Assembly (NCBI GenBank): GCA_963816535.1
Contig: CAWFKW010000001.1
Location: 62,001 to 126,000 of the forward strand
Direction: 5' to 3'
DNA: 64,000 nucleotides
From: CAWFKW01 sp963816535
Lineage (GTDB): Bacteria > Bacteroidota > Ignavibacteria > Tepidaquicellales > OLB5
The position numbers were made by a program, and so were the translations under genes. Position 1 is the first letter of the stretch. The number at the start of each line of letters is the position of its first letter. A model generated the notes under the pieces. That model saw only the letters and a program-made list of their open reading frames with translations, ran no database searches and was not told the origin of the DNA. Of this stretch, positions 1-8,612 are shown in pieces.

Positions 1-744
1 TTTAAGTTCCCTGATGATTATTTCCGCGGTGATTGGTTTCTTAAGTACCAGGAAACAGATGTTATCCAGGGAGCCGGAATATACCAGACCGGCTTAAGAA
101 GCCAGGTCAGCATTGGGCAGGTTATTTCGAGGAACTCGACGGACAACCCTGTGTTCCCCACATACGGTTCGCATGTTGCCTTTTCGACTGAAATTGCCGG
201 CGCAAATGTTATCGGCTCGACTCATTTTTTAAAGCTCGGCTTTAAATCTGAAGCATATAACAGGATTGATAACTCGGGTAAATTCATCCTGGCTTCTTCG
301 TTCGATATAGAAGGCATAAGCAGCCTTGCAAAAGACGGTTACGTGCCTCCAAACGAATTGTTCTTTATGGGCGGCAGCGGGCTTGCGTATAACACAACCG
401 AATTGAGAGGTTACGATGACAGAACTATCGGCCCCACGGATATATATAAGTCTCCGATCGGCGGAAGGTTCCTTATGAGATACAGCGCGGAACTGCGTTA
501 TGCGCTAGTTATGGACCCCATACCTGTATTCTTGACTTCTTTCATTGAAGCGGGCAATGTGTGGGCGACTTTTAAACAGTCGAACCCATTCGATCTTAAG
601 CGCTCGGCTGGATTCGGCATAAGGGTTCAGCTTCCCGCAGTGGGTATTATAGGGTTTGATCTGGGGTACGGCTTCGACAGGAAAACAGTGGATGGGCAGG
701 ACCCATCATGGATATTCCACTTCCAGTTCGGTAAAGGATTCTAG
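1..744 (+). CDS. bamA: BamA outer-membrane assembly factor, C-terminal part (5' end outside window)
   Basis: The frame is open from base 1, so the start lies upstream. What is visible is the C-terminal half of an Omp85 beta-barrel, the central subunit of the machine that inserts barrel proteins into the outer membrane. The Omp85 loop-6 signature appears as ELRGYDDRTIGP (about 400-435), followed by alternating amphipathic strands and a protein ending in Phe, the usual C-terminal beta-signal. Two ompH/skp periplasmic chaperone genes and lpxD follow on the same strand, the classic bamA-skp-lpxD order, which supports BamA over another Omp85 member such as TamA. A GTG at 151 is only an internal valine codon, not the start. 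Confidence 0.88.
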   Translation, partial: FKFPDDYFRGDWFLKYQETDVIQGAGIYQTGLRSQVSIGQVISRNSTDNPVFPTYGSHVAFSTEIAGANVIGSTHFLKLGFKSEAYNRIDNSGKFILASSFDIEGISSLAKDGYVPPNELFFMGGSGLAYNTTELRGYDDRTIGPTDIYKSPIGGRFLMRYSAELRYALVMDPIPVFLTSFIEAGNVWATFKQSNPFDLKRSAGFGIRVQLPAVGIIGFDLGYGFDRKTVDGQDPSWIFHFQFGKGF

Positions 745-799
745 TTAACGGCAACAAAAAAATTAAGACATATAAATTAAATATATAAAGGAGTTATAA

Positions 800-1351
800 G
801 TGAAAAAAACGATAATAGCATGTTTGGCGATTTTCGTAATGTTTGGGGCAGGGAGCGCATATTCGCAAGTGAAGATCGCGTTTGTTGACAGCGACGTTAT
901 TATTAAACAGCTTCCGGAAGCCCAGGCGGTCCAGAAACAGCTTGAGGATCTTCAGAAGGCTTATGTTGATACAATCACGTCAAGAGAAAACGATTTGAAA
1001 TCAAAAGCGGATGATTTTAAGACAAAATACGAAGATGCCCAGAACCAGGTGAATTCAGGCAAACTCACGGCTGACCAGGCTAAACAGCTTGAGGCGCAAA
1101 TGACCGAAATGCAGAACGATATCCAGAAGGCTGACCAGGACCTTGCAGCATACAAACAGCAGATTCAGCAGCAGCTTGTTTCAACGCAGCAGCAGCTATT
1201 CAAGCCTGTAAAAGAAAAAATTACGAAAGAAATTGAGAATGTGGCGAAAGAGCTGAAATATAACATCGTTCTGGATAAAGCATCCGATGCGCTGATATTC
1301 GGCGATAAGGAATTAGACATAACGTTCAAAGTTCTGGATAAACTTAAATAA
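800..1351 (+). CDS. OmpH/Skp-family periplasmic chaperone (copy 1)
   Basis: 183 residues: a signal peptide (about 1-22), then a long charged, Gln-rich coiled coil (about 40-145) and a short C-terminal beta segment, which is the OmpH/Skp layout (family usually 150-190 aa). Skp binds unfolded outer-membrane proteins in the periplasm and hands them to BamA, encoded just upstream. The start is a GTG with a good Shine-Dalgarno (aaaggagtt, 788-796), so the weak start codon is well supported. A second, diverged copy follows after 50 bases. Tandem ompH genes downstream of bamA are common in Bacteroidota and relatives. Confidence 0.88.
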   Translation: MKKTIIACLAIFVMFGAGSAYSQVKIAFVDSDVIIKQLPEAQAVQKQLEDLQKAYVDTITSRENDLKSKADDFKTKYEDAQNQVNSGKLTADQAKQLEAQMTEMQNDIQKADQDLAAYKQQIQQQLVSTQQQLFKPVKEKITKEIENVAKELKYNIVLDKASDALIFGDKELDITFKVLDKLK

Positions 1352-1401
1352 TACGGCGCCGGGGAAATATACCTTTTATTAAAATATCCGGTAAAAAAAC
1401 T

Positions 1402-1917
1402 ATGAGAACAAAACTCAGTTTAATAGCGCTTCTCCTGTTTCCTGTTTCATGTGTGTTTGCCCAACAGAAGATAGGTTATGTAGATTCTAAAGTGATTGTC
1501 GAAAGCATGCAGGACGCAAAAGACGCACAGGCAAACCTGGATAATATTGTTTCAGGCTGGAAAGCTGAACTAAAACAAATGACCGATAGCCTCGCTTCCT
1601 TTAAAGACGACTACGAGAAGAAGAAGCTTGTGCTAACCGAAAAGGTCAGGCAGCAGAGGGAAGATGATATAAAGGGCCTTGAGAAAAAAATAGCCGATTA
1701 CAAACTGCTGAAGTTCGGCGAGAACGGCGAATATTTCCAGAAGCAAAACGATTTGATGAAGCCCGTTCAGGATAAAGTTTTTAAAGCAATACAGGATGTT
1801 GCCAAAGACGACGACTATGATTTTGTATTTGACCGGAGCAGCCAGCTTATGCTGCTCTACATGAACGAAAAGTACGACATTACCCAGAAAGTCATTAAAA
1901 AGCTCGAAGGCAAATGA
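1402..1917 (+). CDS. OmpH/Skp-family periplasmic chaperone (copy 2)
   Basis: 171 residues with a signal peptide (about 1-21, cleavage near VFAQQ) and a coiled-coil body, ending with the Skp-like strand KYDITQKVIKKL. It starts with KIGYVDSKVIVES, matching KIAFVDSDVIIKQ of the first copy, so the two are tandem paralogues. The TGA stop overlaps the ATG of lpxD (ATGA at 1914-1917), which indicates translational coupling and one operon with bamA, ompH copy 1 and lpxD. Its client range compared with copy 1 cannot be told from sequence. Confidence 0.87.
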   Translation: MRTKLSLIALLLFPVSCVFAQQKIGYVDSKVIVESMQDAKDAQANLDNIVSGWKAELKQMTDSLASFKDDYEKKKLVLTEKVRQQREDDIKGLEKKIADYKLLKFGENGEYFQKQNDLMKPVQDKVFKAIQDVAKDDDYDFVFDRSSQLMLLYMNEKYDITQKVIKKLEGK

Positions 1918-2919
1918 AACTTTCCGAAATTGCCGCGCTCGTTGGCGGGGCGCTTGAGGGTGATGGCGAAATTGAGATAAACAATATCGGCAAGATCGAA
2001 TCAGCCGGGCCCGGTGAAATTACCTTTATCGCAAATCCAGCTTACGAAAAGTTCTACTCAACCGCGAAAGCCGGCGCAATAATTGTTTCCCTAAAGTTTG
2101 ATCCCGTCAAAGTATTAAGAAACGACAAACGTGTAATTCCGCTTATTCGGGTCAAGGACCCGTACCTTGCATTCATCCAGGTACTCGATAAATTTTCACC
2201 GCAAAGCGAACTTCAAAAAGTAGGTATACACGAATCGGCTGTTGTAGCCGATAGCGCCGAAATTTCTAACGAAGAAGTAAGAATTGGCGCCGGGTGTTTT
2301 ATCGGCGAGAAATGTGAGATCGGAAAAAAGAGTATCGATACTTCCTAATACCGTGATACTTTCTGGAGTTGAAATTGGCAATGATGTTTTGATCTATCCG
2401 AATGTGACAATTTACACGGGCTGCAAAATCGGCGCCAGGGTGATTATCCATTCAGGCACTGTAATTGGCAGTGATGGATTCGGGCAGGCTAAAAATGCAG
2501 ACGGAAGCTTTTCTAAAATTCCGCAAAAGGGGATTGTTGTAATTGAAGATGATGTTGAAATAGGCAGCAACTGTTCAATTGACCGCGCCACCATGGGCGA
2601 AACAATTATCCGCAAAGGCGTTAAGCTTGATAACCAGATACAGATTGCGCATAATGTTGAAATAGGCTCTAACACAGTAATAGCCGCTCACACCGGAATT
2701 GCCGGCAGTACAAAGATTGGGAAGAACTGTATGATCGGCGGCAAGGTCGGAATTGTCGGGCACATTGAAGTCTGCGATGGAGTAATTATCACCGCCGCGA
2801 CAAATGTATCTAAATCCATAACCAAGCCCGGAATGTATTCCGGTTACCGCGCCCAGCCCCAAATGCAGGAACTGAAACAGGAAGCCGTCATCCGCAACCT
2901 TCTTAAACCGAAGAAGTGA
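1914..2919 (+). pseudogene. lpxD: UDP-3-O-acylglucosamine N-acyltransferase LpxD, interrupted by a +1 frameshift
   Basis: LpxD adds the second acyl chain to the glucosamine unit of lipid A. Frame 1 (1914-2348) gives the N-terminal uridine-binding domain (MKLSEIAALVGG, then GEITFIANPAYEK) and the first hexapeptide repeats. The frame then runs into a stop at 2346-2348. The left-handed beta-helix continues in another frame from about 2330 to 2919 (repeats such as GVEIGNDV and NVEIGSNT, catalytic-His segment QIAHNVEIG, ending in a C-terminal helix). The break sits at an A6 run (2324-2329). Removing one A joins the frames as GEKCEIGKRVSILPN and restores a full-length protein of about 335 aa. As lpxD is normally essential, a sequencing or assembly indel is as likely as true inactivation. 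Confidence 0.9.
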
Positions 2920-2933
2920 TTATTCTTTGTCAT

Positions 2934-2949
2934 CCCCGCGCAGGCGGGG
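2934..2949. repeat. Hairpin repeat CCCCGC-GCAG-GCGGGG
   Basis: Perfect 6-bp stem with GCAG loop, embedded in gtcatccccgcgcaggcgg (from 2930). The same loop and flanks recur at 6428-6447, and a variant with a different loop occurs at 33480-33502, so this is a dispersed intergenic repeat. It lies just after lpxD and could also act as a weak transcription stop, though no T-run follows. Confidence 0.75.
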
Positions 2950-3140
2950 ATCCAGACCAAAATTTCCAATATTGTTTATAGGTACTATAATAAGCGATCC
3001 TGATGTTTGGAAAGCTTTTTATTAGCAGACGCGACAATAGTTGCCTGCCTGTAGCATGCCGGTTATCGGGTGAATAATCAAATAAATTTTCTGTACCGGC
3101 GTTCGAGAGAACACCCTTTTTATGTTGTTTTGATTTCTTT

Positions 3141-3189
3141 GGAGTGCATCGACAATGTCGATGCGGCGCTGACACTGTCAGCGCACTCC
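3141..3189. repeat. Three-way-junction (cloverleaf) inverted repeat
   Basis: A closing stem GGAGT (3141-3145) / ACTCC (3185-3189) encloses two perfect 8-bp hairpins side by side: GCATCGAC-AAT-GTCGATGC (3146-3164) and GCGCTGAC-ACT-GTCAGCGC (3166-3184), separated by one G. All 21 base pairs are perfect, far beyond chance. It looks like a REP/BIME-type mobile palindromic repeat. No transposase is nearby. Confidence 0.85.
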
Positions 3190-3404
3190 CAAGAAAAGAT
3201 CTTGTTCTTGGTAATGCTATAGGCATCCCTTTGTGATAACACCGGCAATGGTGAAGTATTAAATAATATTTCGACGCCCAGCGAATTAAAAACATTAAGA
3301 CACGGATTACATTAATTTTTAATGGATTTACCAGAAAAACTCTAAAAACCAGCCGCTTCCGCCATTCAAAACATTGATATTTATCATGTTTCATTATGAC
3401 GTAA

Positions 3405-4514
3405 GTCAAATTTGTCCATTACCCCCTGAACCTGCTACAACAAGTTTGGAATAAATCTTACGGAGGCACTGATGTGCGGTTATATTCCATTATCAAATCT
3501 ATTAATGGAGGTTTTATTGCCTGCGGAAGCGATTGGAGAACTAACATCGATGGACTTTTATTGAAGATTGACTCGCTCGGTAATCTGCTCTGGGTTAGAT
3601 ATTATCTTGCCGGCTTTGATAAAACTTTATTTTCAGTCACTGAATCTGTTGGAGGTAACTTATTAATTACAGGCGATGATGAGGTAACTTATGGGGGGGG
3701 TATCCCTGCAAAAACGTTAATAATGAAATTGAATTCTGTAGGTGACAGTATTTGGGTAAAAAGGTACAGCGCGAATTCTGCAAGCTGCTATGGACAAAAT
3801 ATTAAAACTTTTTCCAATCAATATATTGTTGCTGGGTCAACACGAGATACAGTTTATGCTAGTCCTGATTGGCCTTACATCATGAAACTTGACACAAACG
3901 GAAATTTGCAGTTTAAGAAAATCTATACGGCATTACGTAGTGAATATTATCTTTGCTTTGGGATTTCAAATAATACTTATTTGTTTTCTACTAGCGTTAT
4001 TTATGGAGCAAATCACATAGCAGGAAAAGTATATGTTACTGATACCGGTGGTACTGTAATACGGCAAAAGGAATTTAATGACACGGGACAGGTTGAGCTG
4101 AATGCAATTTTACCTTTGCCAAACGGTGATTTGCTTTTTGCAGGATATTGGGGCAATTATGGACCTACCCGCAATGATTTTTACGTTATTAGAACCGATA
4201 GCGTTTTAAATTTTCCTCCCATAGGAATTCTTAATCACTCCAATAATTTACCTAATATGTTCGTTCTATATCAGAATTATCCTAATCCATTTAATCCTGA
4301 AACAATTATTAAATATGATTTACCAAAAGATGGTTTAGTTTCAGTAAAGATATATGATTTACTCGGAAAAGTTGCTTTCTCTAAGACAGAATATAAATTA
4401 GCCGGTACATATGATTTTAGCTTTAACGGCTCATCTTATGCTTCCGGTTTATATTTCTACAGAATAGAAGCTGGTGCGTTTGTTGATTGTAAAAAGATGG
4501 TGCTGATAAAATAA
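3405..4514 (+). pseudogene. T9SS-sorted beta-propeller-like protein, 5'-truncated
   Basis: The frame opens after a stop at 3402 and reads QVWNKSYGGTDVRLYS, which is the middle of a delta-60/SBBP-type propeller repeat, without ATG start or signal peptide. More propeller blades follow (pattern GGFIACGS, DGLLLKIDSLGNLLW, KLNSVGDSIWVKRY). The last 85 residues are a complete T9SS C-terminal sorting domain (FVLYQNYPNPFNPETI through KKMVLIK). A GTG at 3474 could start translation but would give a leaderless protein that cannot be exported. I infer the remnant of a longer secreted protein that lost its 5' end. It sits between lpxD and lpxC-fabZ and is followed by a clean terminator. Confidence 0.7.
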
Positions 4515-4536
4515 ACAAACATCTATTTTCGCTTAA

Positions 4537-4562
4537 AAGCGGGTTAAGCGCCCGCTTTTTTA
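4537..4562 (+). terminator. Intrinsic terminator
   Basis: Stem AAGCGGG (4537-4543) / CCCGCTT (4551-4557) with a 7-base loop and a run of T from 4556. It lies 23 bases after the truncated T9SS gene. Confidence 0.85.
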
Positions 4563-5016
4563 TTAATAATATTCAAAAATTTAAGATGTGGAGTGACGAC
4601 AGTCGTTTATTTTAGCATTGACAACATAAACACTCGTGTATTATATTTGCTGATTCTTATTGACTGGTAATTTTTAATCCGGCTAAATATTAATTGTCAG
4701 TTACATCTGACAACTCTCATCCTTCAAATGCGAAATGACACAGATTTTTTATCAATTCCCAAACGTAAAAGCCAAAATTCCGGCTTTCCCACGAAACTTT
4801 TGAGTACATGTCACGAAACTTAGTTTTTTTATTAATTGCGATTTTAAAGTTAAAACACAAAAAAATATTCTGTCTCACTTATCTTATGAAAATCAAAAGC
4901 TATGCGCACGTGTATTAACCTATTTAACTTATATTTAACTCAATTAACTATTCCACTAAAACTTAATTCTAAAAATGTTATCTTTGTTAATTGATTTATT
5001 TAATAATTACTGATTT
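4563..5016. other. AT-rich intergenic region carrying the lpxC-fabZ promoter
   Basis: About 450 bases without a credible frame. It contains a 10-base direct repeat CACGAAACTT (4790-4799 and 4812-4821) and, at its right end, a Bacteroidota-type -7 box. No other structure seen. Confidence 0.5.
4979..4986 (+). promoter_or_regulatory. Bacteroidota-type -7 box TATCTTTG upstream of lpxC-fabZ
   Basis: TATCTTTG matches the consensus TAnnTTTG and lies 30 bases before the ATG of lpxC-fabZ. I see no clear TTG at -33. An own promoter fits the separation of this gene from the bamA-lpxD unit. Confidence 0.5.
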
Positions 5017-6420
5017 ATGCTTGAAAAACAAAGAACCATTGGCAAAATAGTATCAGTTTCAGGAATTGGCCTGCATACGGGAAATCCATCAACTATGACT
5101 TTCAATCCCGCGCCGGATAACTATGGAATTCGATTTAAGCGCGCCGACTTGCCGGGAAGTCCCGAGATACAGGCAGATATTGACCATGTAACAGATATAT
5201 CGCGAGGCACAACAATTTCAGTCGGCGATGTGGAGGTTAAAACTACCGAACATGTGCTTGCCGCAATTATGGGCTGCGAAATTGATAACATCATGGTTGA
5301 GCTTACTACAAATGAGCCGCCTGTTATGGACGGGAGCTCAAAGCCGTTTGTTGATATGCTGCTTGATGCAGGATTTGTGGAGCAGAATGAACCGAAAGAT
5401 TATTTAGTTATAGAAAATACTATCCATTACCGGAGCGAAGACAGCAATGTAGATATAGTTGCATTCCCGCTTGATGATTTCAAAGTGACAGTGATGATAG
5501 ATTATAAAAATCCTGCCCTTGGCTCGCAATATACGGCGCTGTTCAATATGCAGAATGAGTTTGCAACTGAGTTTGCGCCGGCCCGTACGTTCTGTTTTCT
5601 TCATGAGGTTGAAGCGTTATATGACCAGGGATTAATTAAAGGCGGCAAGTTCGATAATGCCGTTGTTATAGTTGACAGGGCGCTTCCGCAGGATGAACTT
5701 GAAACATTAATGGCTAAACTGGGAATTAAAGATACCGTTGTGCTTGGAGAAACCGGGATACTGAATAACAATCCTCTCAGATATACAAATGAACCCGCGC
5801 GTCACAAAGTGCTTGACCTGATTGGCGATTTGGCTCTAATTGGCGCCCCTATAAAAGGTCACATTATGGCGGCGCGACCGGGGCATAAATCGAATATTGA
5901 GTTTGTGAAGATGATGAGAAATCTTTACAAACAGAATAAGCTCAAGATGAAATACCAGCTCCAGAAATCTTCGGATGTTGTTTTTGATATTAACGCTATC
6001 AAAAAGATGCTGCCTCACCGTTACCCGTTCCTGCTGGTAGATAAAGTTGTTGAAATGGAAATGGGAAAACGAATTGTTGGAGTGAAAAACGTAACTGTTA
6101 ACGAGCCGTTTTTCCAGGGACATTTCCCTCAGAAGCCCATAATGCCCGGAGTGCTTATTATAGAAGCTATGGCGCAAACCGGCGGCTTGCTGCTGCTTAG
6201 TTATCTTGAATCGTATGAAGGCAAACTTGCTTACTTTACTTCGATAGATAAGGCAAAATTCCGCAGGCAGGTTATCCCCGGCGACCAGTTATTTTTTGTA
6301 GTTGAAGTTCTTGACCGAAAGCGAAATATATTTAAGCTGAGAGGTAAAGCGTTTAAGAACAGTATAAACGGTGAACTTGCCGCCGAAGCGGAAATAATGA
6401 CCGCGATAGCGGATGAATAG
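5017..6420 (+). CDS. lpxC-fabZ: Bifunctional LpxC / FabZ fusion
   Basis: 467 residues joining two enzymes. Residues 1-305 are LpxC, the zinc deacetylase that commits UDP-acyl-GlcNAc to lipid A: Zn ligands H79 (TTEHVLAA), H263 and D267 (RHKVLDLIGD), and a catalytic His in RPGHKSN (H290). Residues about 320-467 are FabZ, the 3-hydroxyacyl-ACP dehydratase of fatty-acid synthesis: PHRYPFLLVDK, catalytic H369 (GHFPQKPIMPG) and E383 (IIEAMAQ). Both active sites are complete. The fusion is typical of Bacteroidota, Chlorobi and Ignavibacteria and may balance lipid A against phospholipid supply. It starts at ATG 5017. No lpxA follows, unlike the usual lpxD-lpxC/fabZ-lpxA order. Confidence 0.97.
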   Translation: MLEKQRTIGKIVSVSGIGLHTGNPSTMTFNPAPDNYGIRFKRADLPGSPEIQADIDHVTDISRGTTISVGDVEVKTTEHVLAAIMGCEIDNIMVELTTNEPPVMDGSSKPFVDMLLDAGFVEQNEPKDYLVIENTIHYRSEDSNVDIVAFPLDDFKVTVMIDYKNPALGSQYTALFNMQNEFATEFAPARTFCFLHEVEALYDQGLIKGGKFDNAVVIVDRALPQDELETLMAKLGIKDTVVLGETGILNNNPLRYTNEPARHKVLDLIGDLALIGAPIKGHIMAARPGHKSNIEFVKMMRNLYKQNKLKMKYQLQKSSDVVFDINAIKKMLPHRYPFLLVDKVVEMEMGKRIVGVKNVTVNEPFFQGHFPQKPIMPGVLIIEAMAQTGGLLLLSYLESYEGKLAYFTSIDKAKFRRQVIPGDQLFFVVEVLDRKRNIFKLRGKAFKNSINGELAAEAEIMTAIADE

Positions 6421-6427
6421 GACTGAC

Positions 6428-6447
6428 ATTCCCGCGCAGGCGGGAAT
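6428..6447. repeat. dRS3-like 20-bp palindromic repeat
   Basis: ATTCCCGC-GCAG-GCGGGAAT, a perfect 8-bp stem. It fits the pattern ATTCCC-N8-GGGAAT known from Neisseria dRS3 repeats and shares loop and flanks with 2934-2949. It lies in the short gap between convergent lpxC-fabZ and the M23 peptidase gene. Confidence 0.75.
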
Positions 6448-6512
6448 CCATATTATACATACCCTCATTCCCAATCCGGGAAGCGGACAGCTTGAGCAGG
6501 AGCACAAAAAAT

Positions 6513-7235
6513 TTATTTCTTCGCTTCTTTCTCTGCCCTATAAAGGTCGTCAATAAAATTCTCGGGTTCGGGATAGCCGTTATTGATAGGATAAAATGCG
6601 ATATGCAGGTGAGTTCTTCCGCCAATCGCTTTGCGGCCGGTCCGTCCGACAAATGCGACAGGGTCGCCTGCTTTAACAACCTGGCCCACTTTAACAAATA
6701 TAGAATCCAGATGGGAATAATAGAACATCGCCTCAGATTCGGGGTCGTATATTTTAATATAATTTCCGCCCCGTCCGAAATCGCCCGGCTTCCAGTCGGC
6801 GAAAATTGTGAACACAATGCCGTTCACCATAGAAAGCGCTTCCACTTTTTTCCCCGTGGAATCTTCAACTCCGTTGCTGTCTTTATCCAGGATAAAGATA
6901 TCATGCGCAGGATGGTTATGCGACTCGCCCCCCTGGAAATAATCAAAATATACGTCGCCATAATCGTTCCCGCCGCTCCTGTATGAAACGCTTGTCCATC
7001 CTTTCATCGGGAAAACCCATTTGTCCCTGGGTGTGTATTTGAGACCGGTTGTCCGGAAGAATTTGTTAGCGAGCTTCACATATTTATCGATCGAGTCTAC
7101 AGCGTCTTCCTTTGGTATCTTTACGTCCATTATGAGCAGGTCGGTCTTATTCCACCTCTCAAACAGGTTTGAATCCTGTGAGAGAGCCGCCATGGACGAT
7201 AAAAACGCCAGAGAAATAATGAAAAAAATCCTCAT
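6513..7235 (-). CDS. M23/LytM-family zinc metallopeptidase, exported
   Basis: 240 residues with a signal peptide (about 1-19) and one peptidase M23 domain (about residues 75-225). The two metal-binding motifs are visible: H-x3-D type HPAHDIF and the HxH motif in THLHIAFYP, with the family's GNYIKIYD and HLDSIFVKVGQ strands between them. Active LytM enzymes cut peptidoglycan cross-links, and all metal ligands are present here, so activity rather than a regulatory role is expected. It is convergent with lpxC-fabZ and divergent from the MFS gene. Envelope maintenance is a reasonable but unproven role. Confidence 0.88.
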   Translation of the reverse strand: MRIFFIISLAFLSSMAALSQDSNLFERWNKTDLLIMDVKIPKEDAVDSIDKYVKLANKFFRTTGLKYTPRDKWVFPMKGWTSVSYRSGGNDYGDVYFDYFQGGESHNHPAHDIFILDKDSNGVEDSTGKKVEALSMVNGIVFTIFADWKPGDFGRGGNYIKIYDPESEAMFYYSHLDSIFVKVGQVVKAGDPVAFVGRTGRKAIGGRTHLHIAFYPINNGYPEPENFIDDLYRAEKEAKK

Positions 7236-7409
7236 GTATTTACGTTCGGATTTGTTGCTGCAAATTAATAAAAATAAATTTTCAGATAAACTGAAAAAAC
7301 ATTGGCAGTTCGTAGTGTCCTAATTTGTTAAGACGCTGCCTGGAAGTTAGAACATGATTATTTGCATATTTTATGATGAAAGTAAAAAATAAATTTGCTT
7401 CTCAAATTG

Positions 7410-8612
7410 ATGAAGAAGCTCTGGCATAGGATAAGCGGATTCCTCGGGTTAAAAAGAAACGTGCTTCTTCTTTTCGGGCTCATAATTTTGATTATGACCG
7501 GAGAGAAGATGTGGGAACGTTTCATCCCTAAGTACCTCGAGGGTCTGGGAAGCGGCATACTAATCATTTCGGGATGGGGATTCCTGCAAAATTTCCTCGC
7601 CTCTTTCTGGTCGCTGCCCGGCGGATTTATAGCCGATAGGATCGGTAACAAGAAGTCCTTCCTTATCTTCAACTTAATGGCGATCGGCGGCTATGTTATT
7701 GCAATTGTGTTTACAAGCTGGATAGCAGTATTCATCGGGCTCATTTTTTTCTCGGCATGGAACGCTATTGCGTTCCCGGCTAGCGCATCCATGATAACAA
7801 AGAGTCTTGGGCCCGGAAAGACAGCTATGGGGCTCTCTATGCAGTCCATTACGCGCCGTTTCCCTATGATGATAGGTCCGGTATTGGGCGGTGTATTGAT
7901 TAGCGCTTATGGATTGATAGACGGCATCCGCGTCACGTTCGGAGTTTCTATAGTTTTGTGCTCGATCGGGCTTCTCTTTCAGAGTAAAATGACCAATGAC
8001 GATGTAAAAGAGCACGAAAAGATTCACCCGTACTTGTTGTGGAAAAAGTTCGACCCGAGGCTCAAGAACCTCCTCCTTTCGGATATACTAATCAGATTTT
8101 CCGAACAGATCCCGTATGTTTTTGTTGTCATTTGGTGCATTGATAACCTGAGGGTAAACCCTGAACAGTTTGGATTTCTGACCGCGATTGAAATGATAAC
8201 CGCGGCGCTGATTTATATCCCGGTTGCGAGTTTCTCAGATAAGCTGGAACGAAAACCTTTCGTTGTTATAACTTTTTTCTTTTTCACGATTTTTCCTGTA
8301 TTTTTGTTTTATAGTTCCGGTTACTGGCTGTTGGTCGTTGCCTTTGTGATAAGAGGATTAAAGGAGTTTGGAGAACCGACGCGTAAGGCAATGATAATGG
8401 ATCTTGCAGTGAAGAATGCTGAAGCAAGGTCTTTCGGGCTTTACTATTTTATCAGGGATTTTGTTGTTTCGTTTGCTGCGTTCGGCGGCGGGTTCCTTTG
8501 GGAACTTGGCCCCGGATATAATTTCTGGGCCGCATCGGCGTTGGGTTTAGCCGGAACAATTTATTTCATATTTTTCGGAAAAGGAACCGAGGTAATTAAC
8601 AAAACTGCGTGA
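7410..8612 (+). CDS. Major facilitator superfamily transporter
   Basis: About 400 residues with some 12 hydrophobic helices and the MFS motif A between helices 2 and 3 (GGFIADRIGNKKSF). It moves an unidentified small solute across the inner membrane. I place the start at ATG 7410 (MKKLWHRISG) rather than the in-frame TTG at 7395, as the shorter form begins right before the first basic stretch. No ribosome site is obvious for either. The stop overlaps the start of the next gene (GTGA at 8609-8612), suggesting co-transcription with the glycosyltransferase and possibly a role in envelope sugar traffic, which is inference only. Confidence 0.85.
   Translation: MKKLWHRISGFLGLKRNVLLLFGLIILIMTGEKMWERFIPKYLEGLGSGILIISGWGFLQNFLASFWSLPGGFIADRIGNKKSFLIFNLMAIGGYVIAIVFTSWIAVFIGLIFFSAWNAIAFPASASMITKSLGPGKTAMGLSMQSITRRFPMMIGPVLGGVLISAYGLIDGIRVTFGVSIVLCSIGLLFQSKMTNDDVKEHEKIHPYLLWKKFDPRLKNLLLSDILIRFSEQIPYVFVVIWCIDNLRVNPEQFGFLTAIEMITAALIYIPVASFSDKLERKPFVVITFFFFTIFPVFLFYSSGYWLLVVAFVIRGLKEFGEPTRKAMIMDLAVKNAEARSFGLYYFIRDFVVSFAAFGGGFLWELGPGYNFWAASALGLAGTIYFIFFGKGTEVINKTA

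Larger units (their letters stand above)
2920..3404. other. Intergenic region with repeats, no gene seen
   Basis: About 480 bases between lpxD and a truncated T9SS gene. It holds two structured repeats (2934-2949 and 3141-3189). The 159-codon minus-strand frame across it (2930-3409) is rejected because it reads straight through both repeats and has no family-like sequence. The interval breaks the usual lpxD-lpxC neighbourhood. Confidence 0.6.

Noticed and set aside
2324..2330. A AAA AAG slippery heptamer as programmed -1 frameshift in lpxD
   Set aside because: The frames differ by +1. A -1 slip would read EYRYFL and not the LpxD helix, so it cannot rejoin the protein.
2930..3409. 159-codon minus-strand frame after lpxD
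   Set aside because: It crosses both palindromic repeats and its translation has no domain-like pattern or start site.
6353..7323. Frames antisense to the lpxC-fabZ 3' end and the M23 gene (6353-6817, 6492-6986, 7021-7323)
   Set aside because: They are shadows of LpxC-FabZ and the M23 peptidase, which have full motif sets on their strands.
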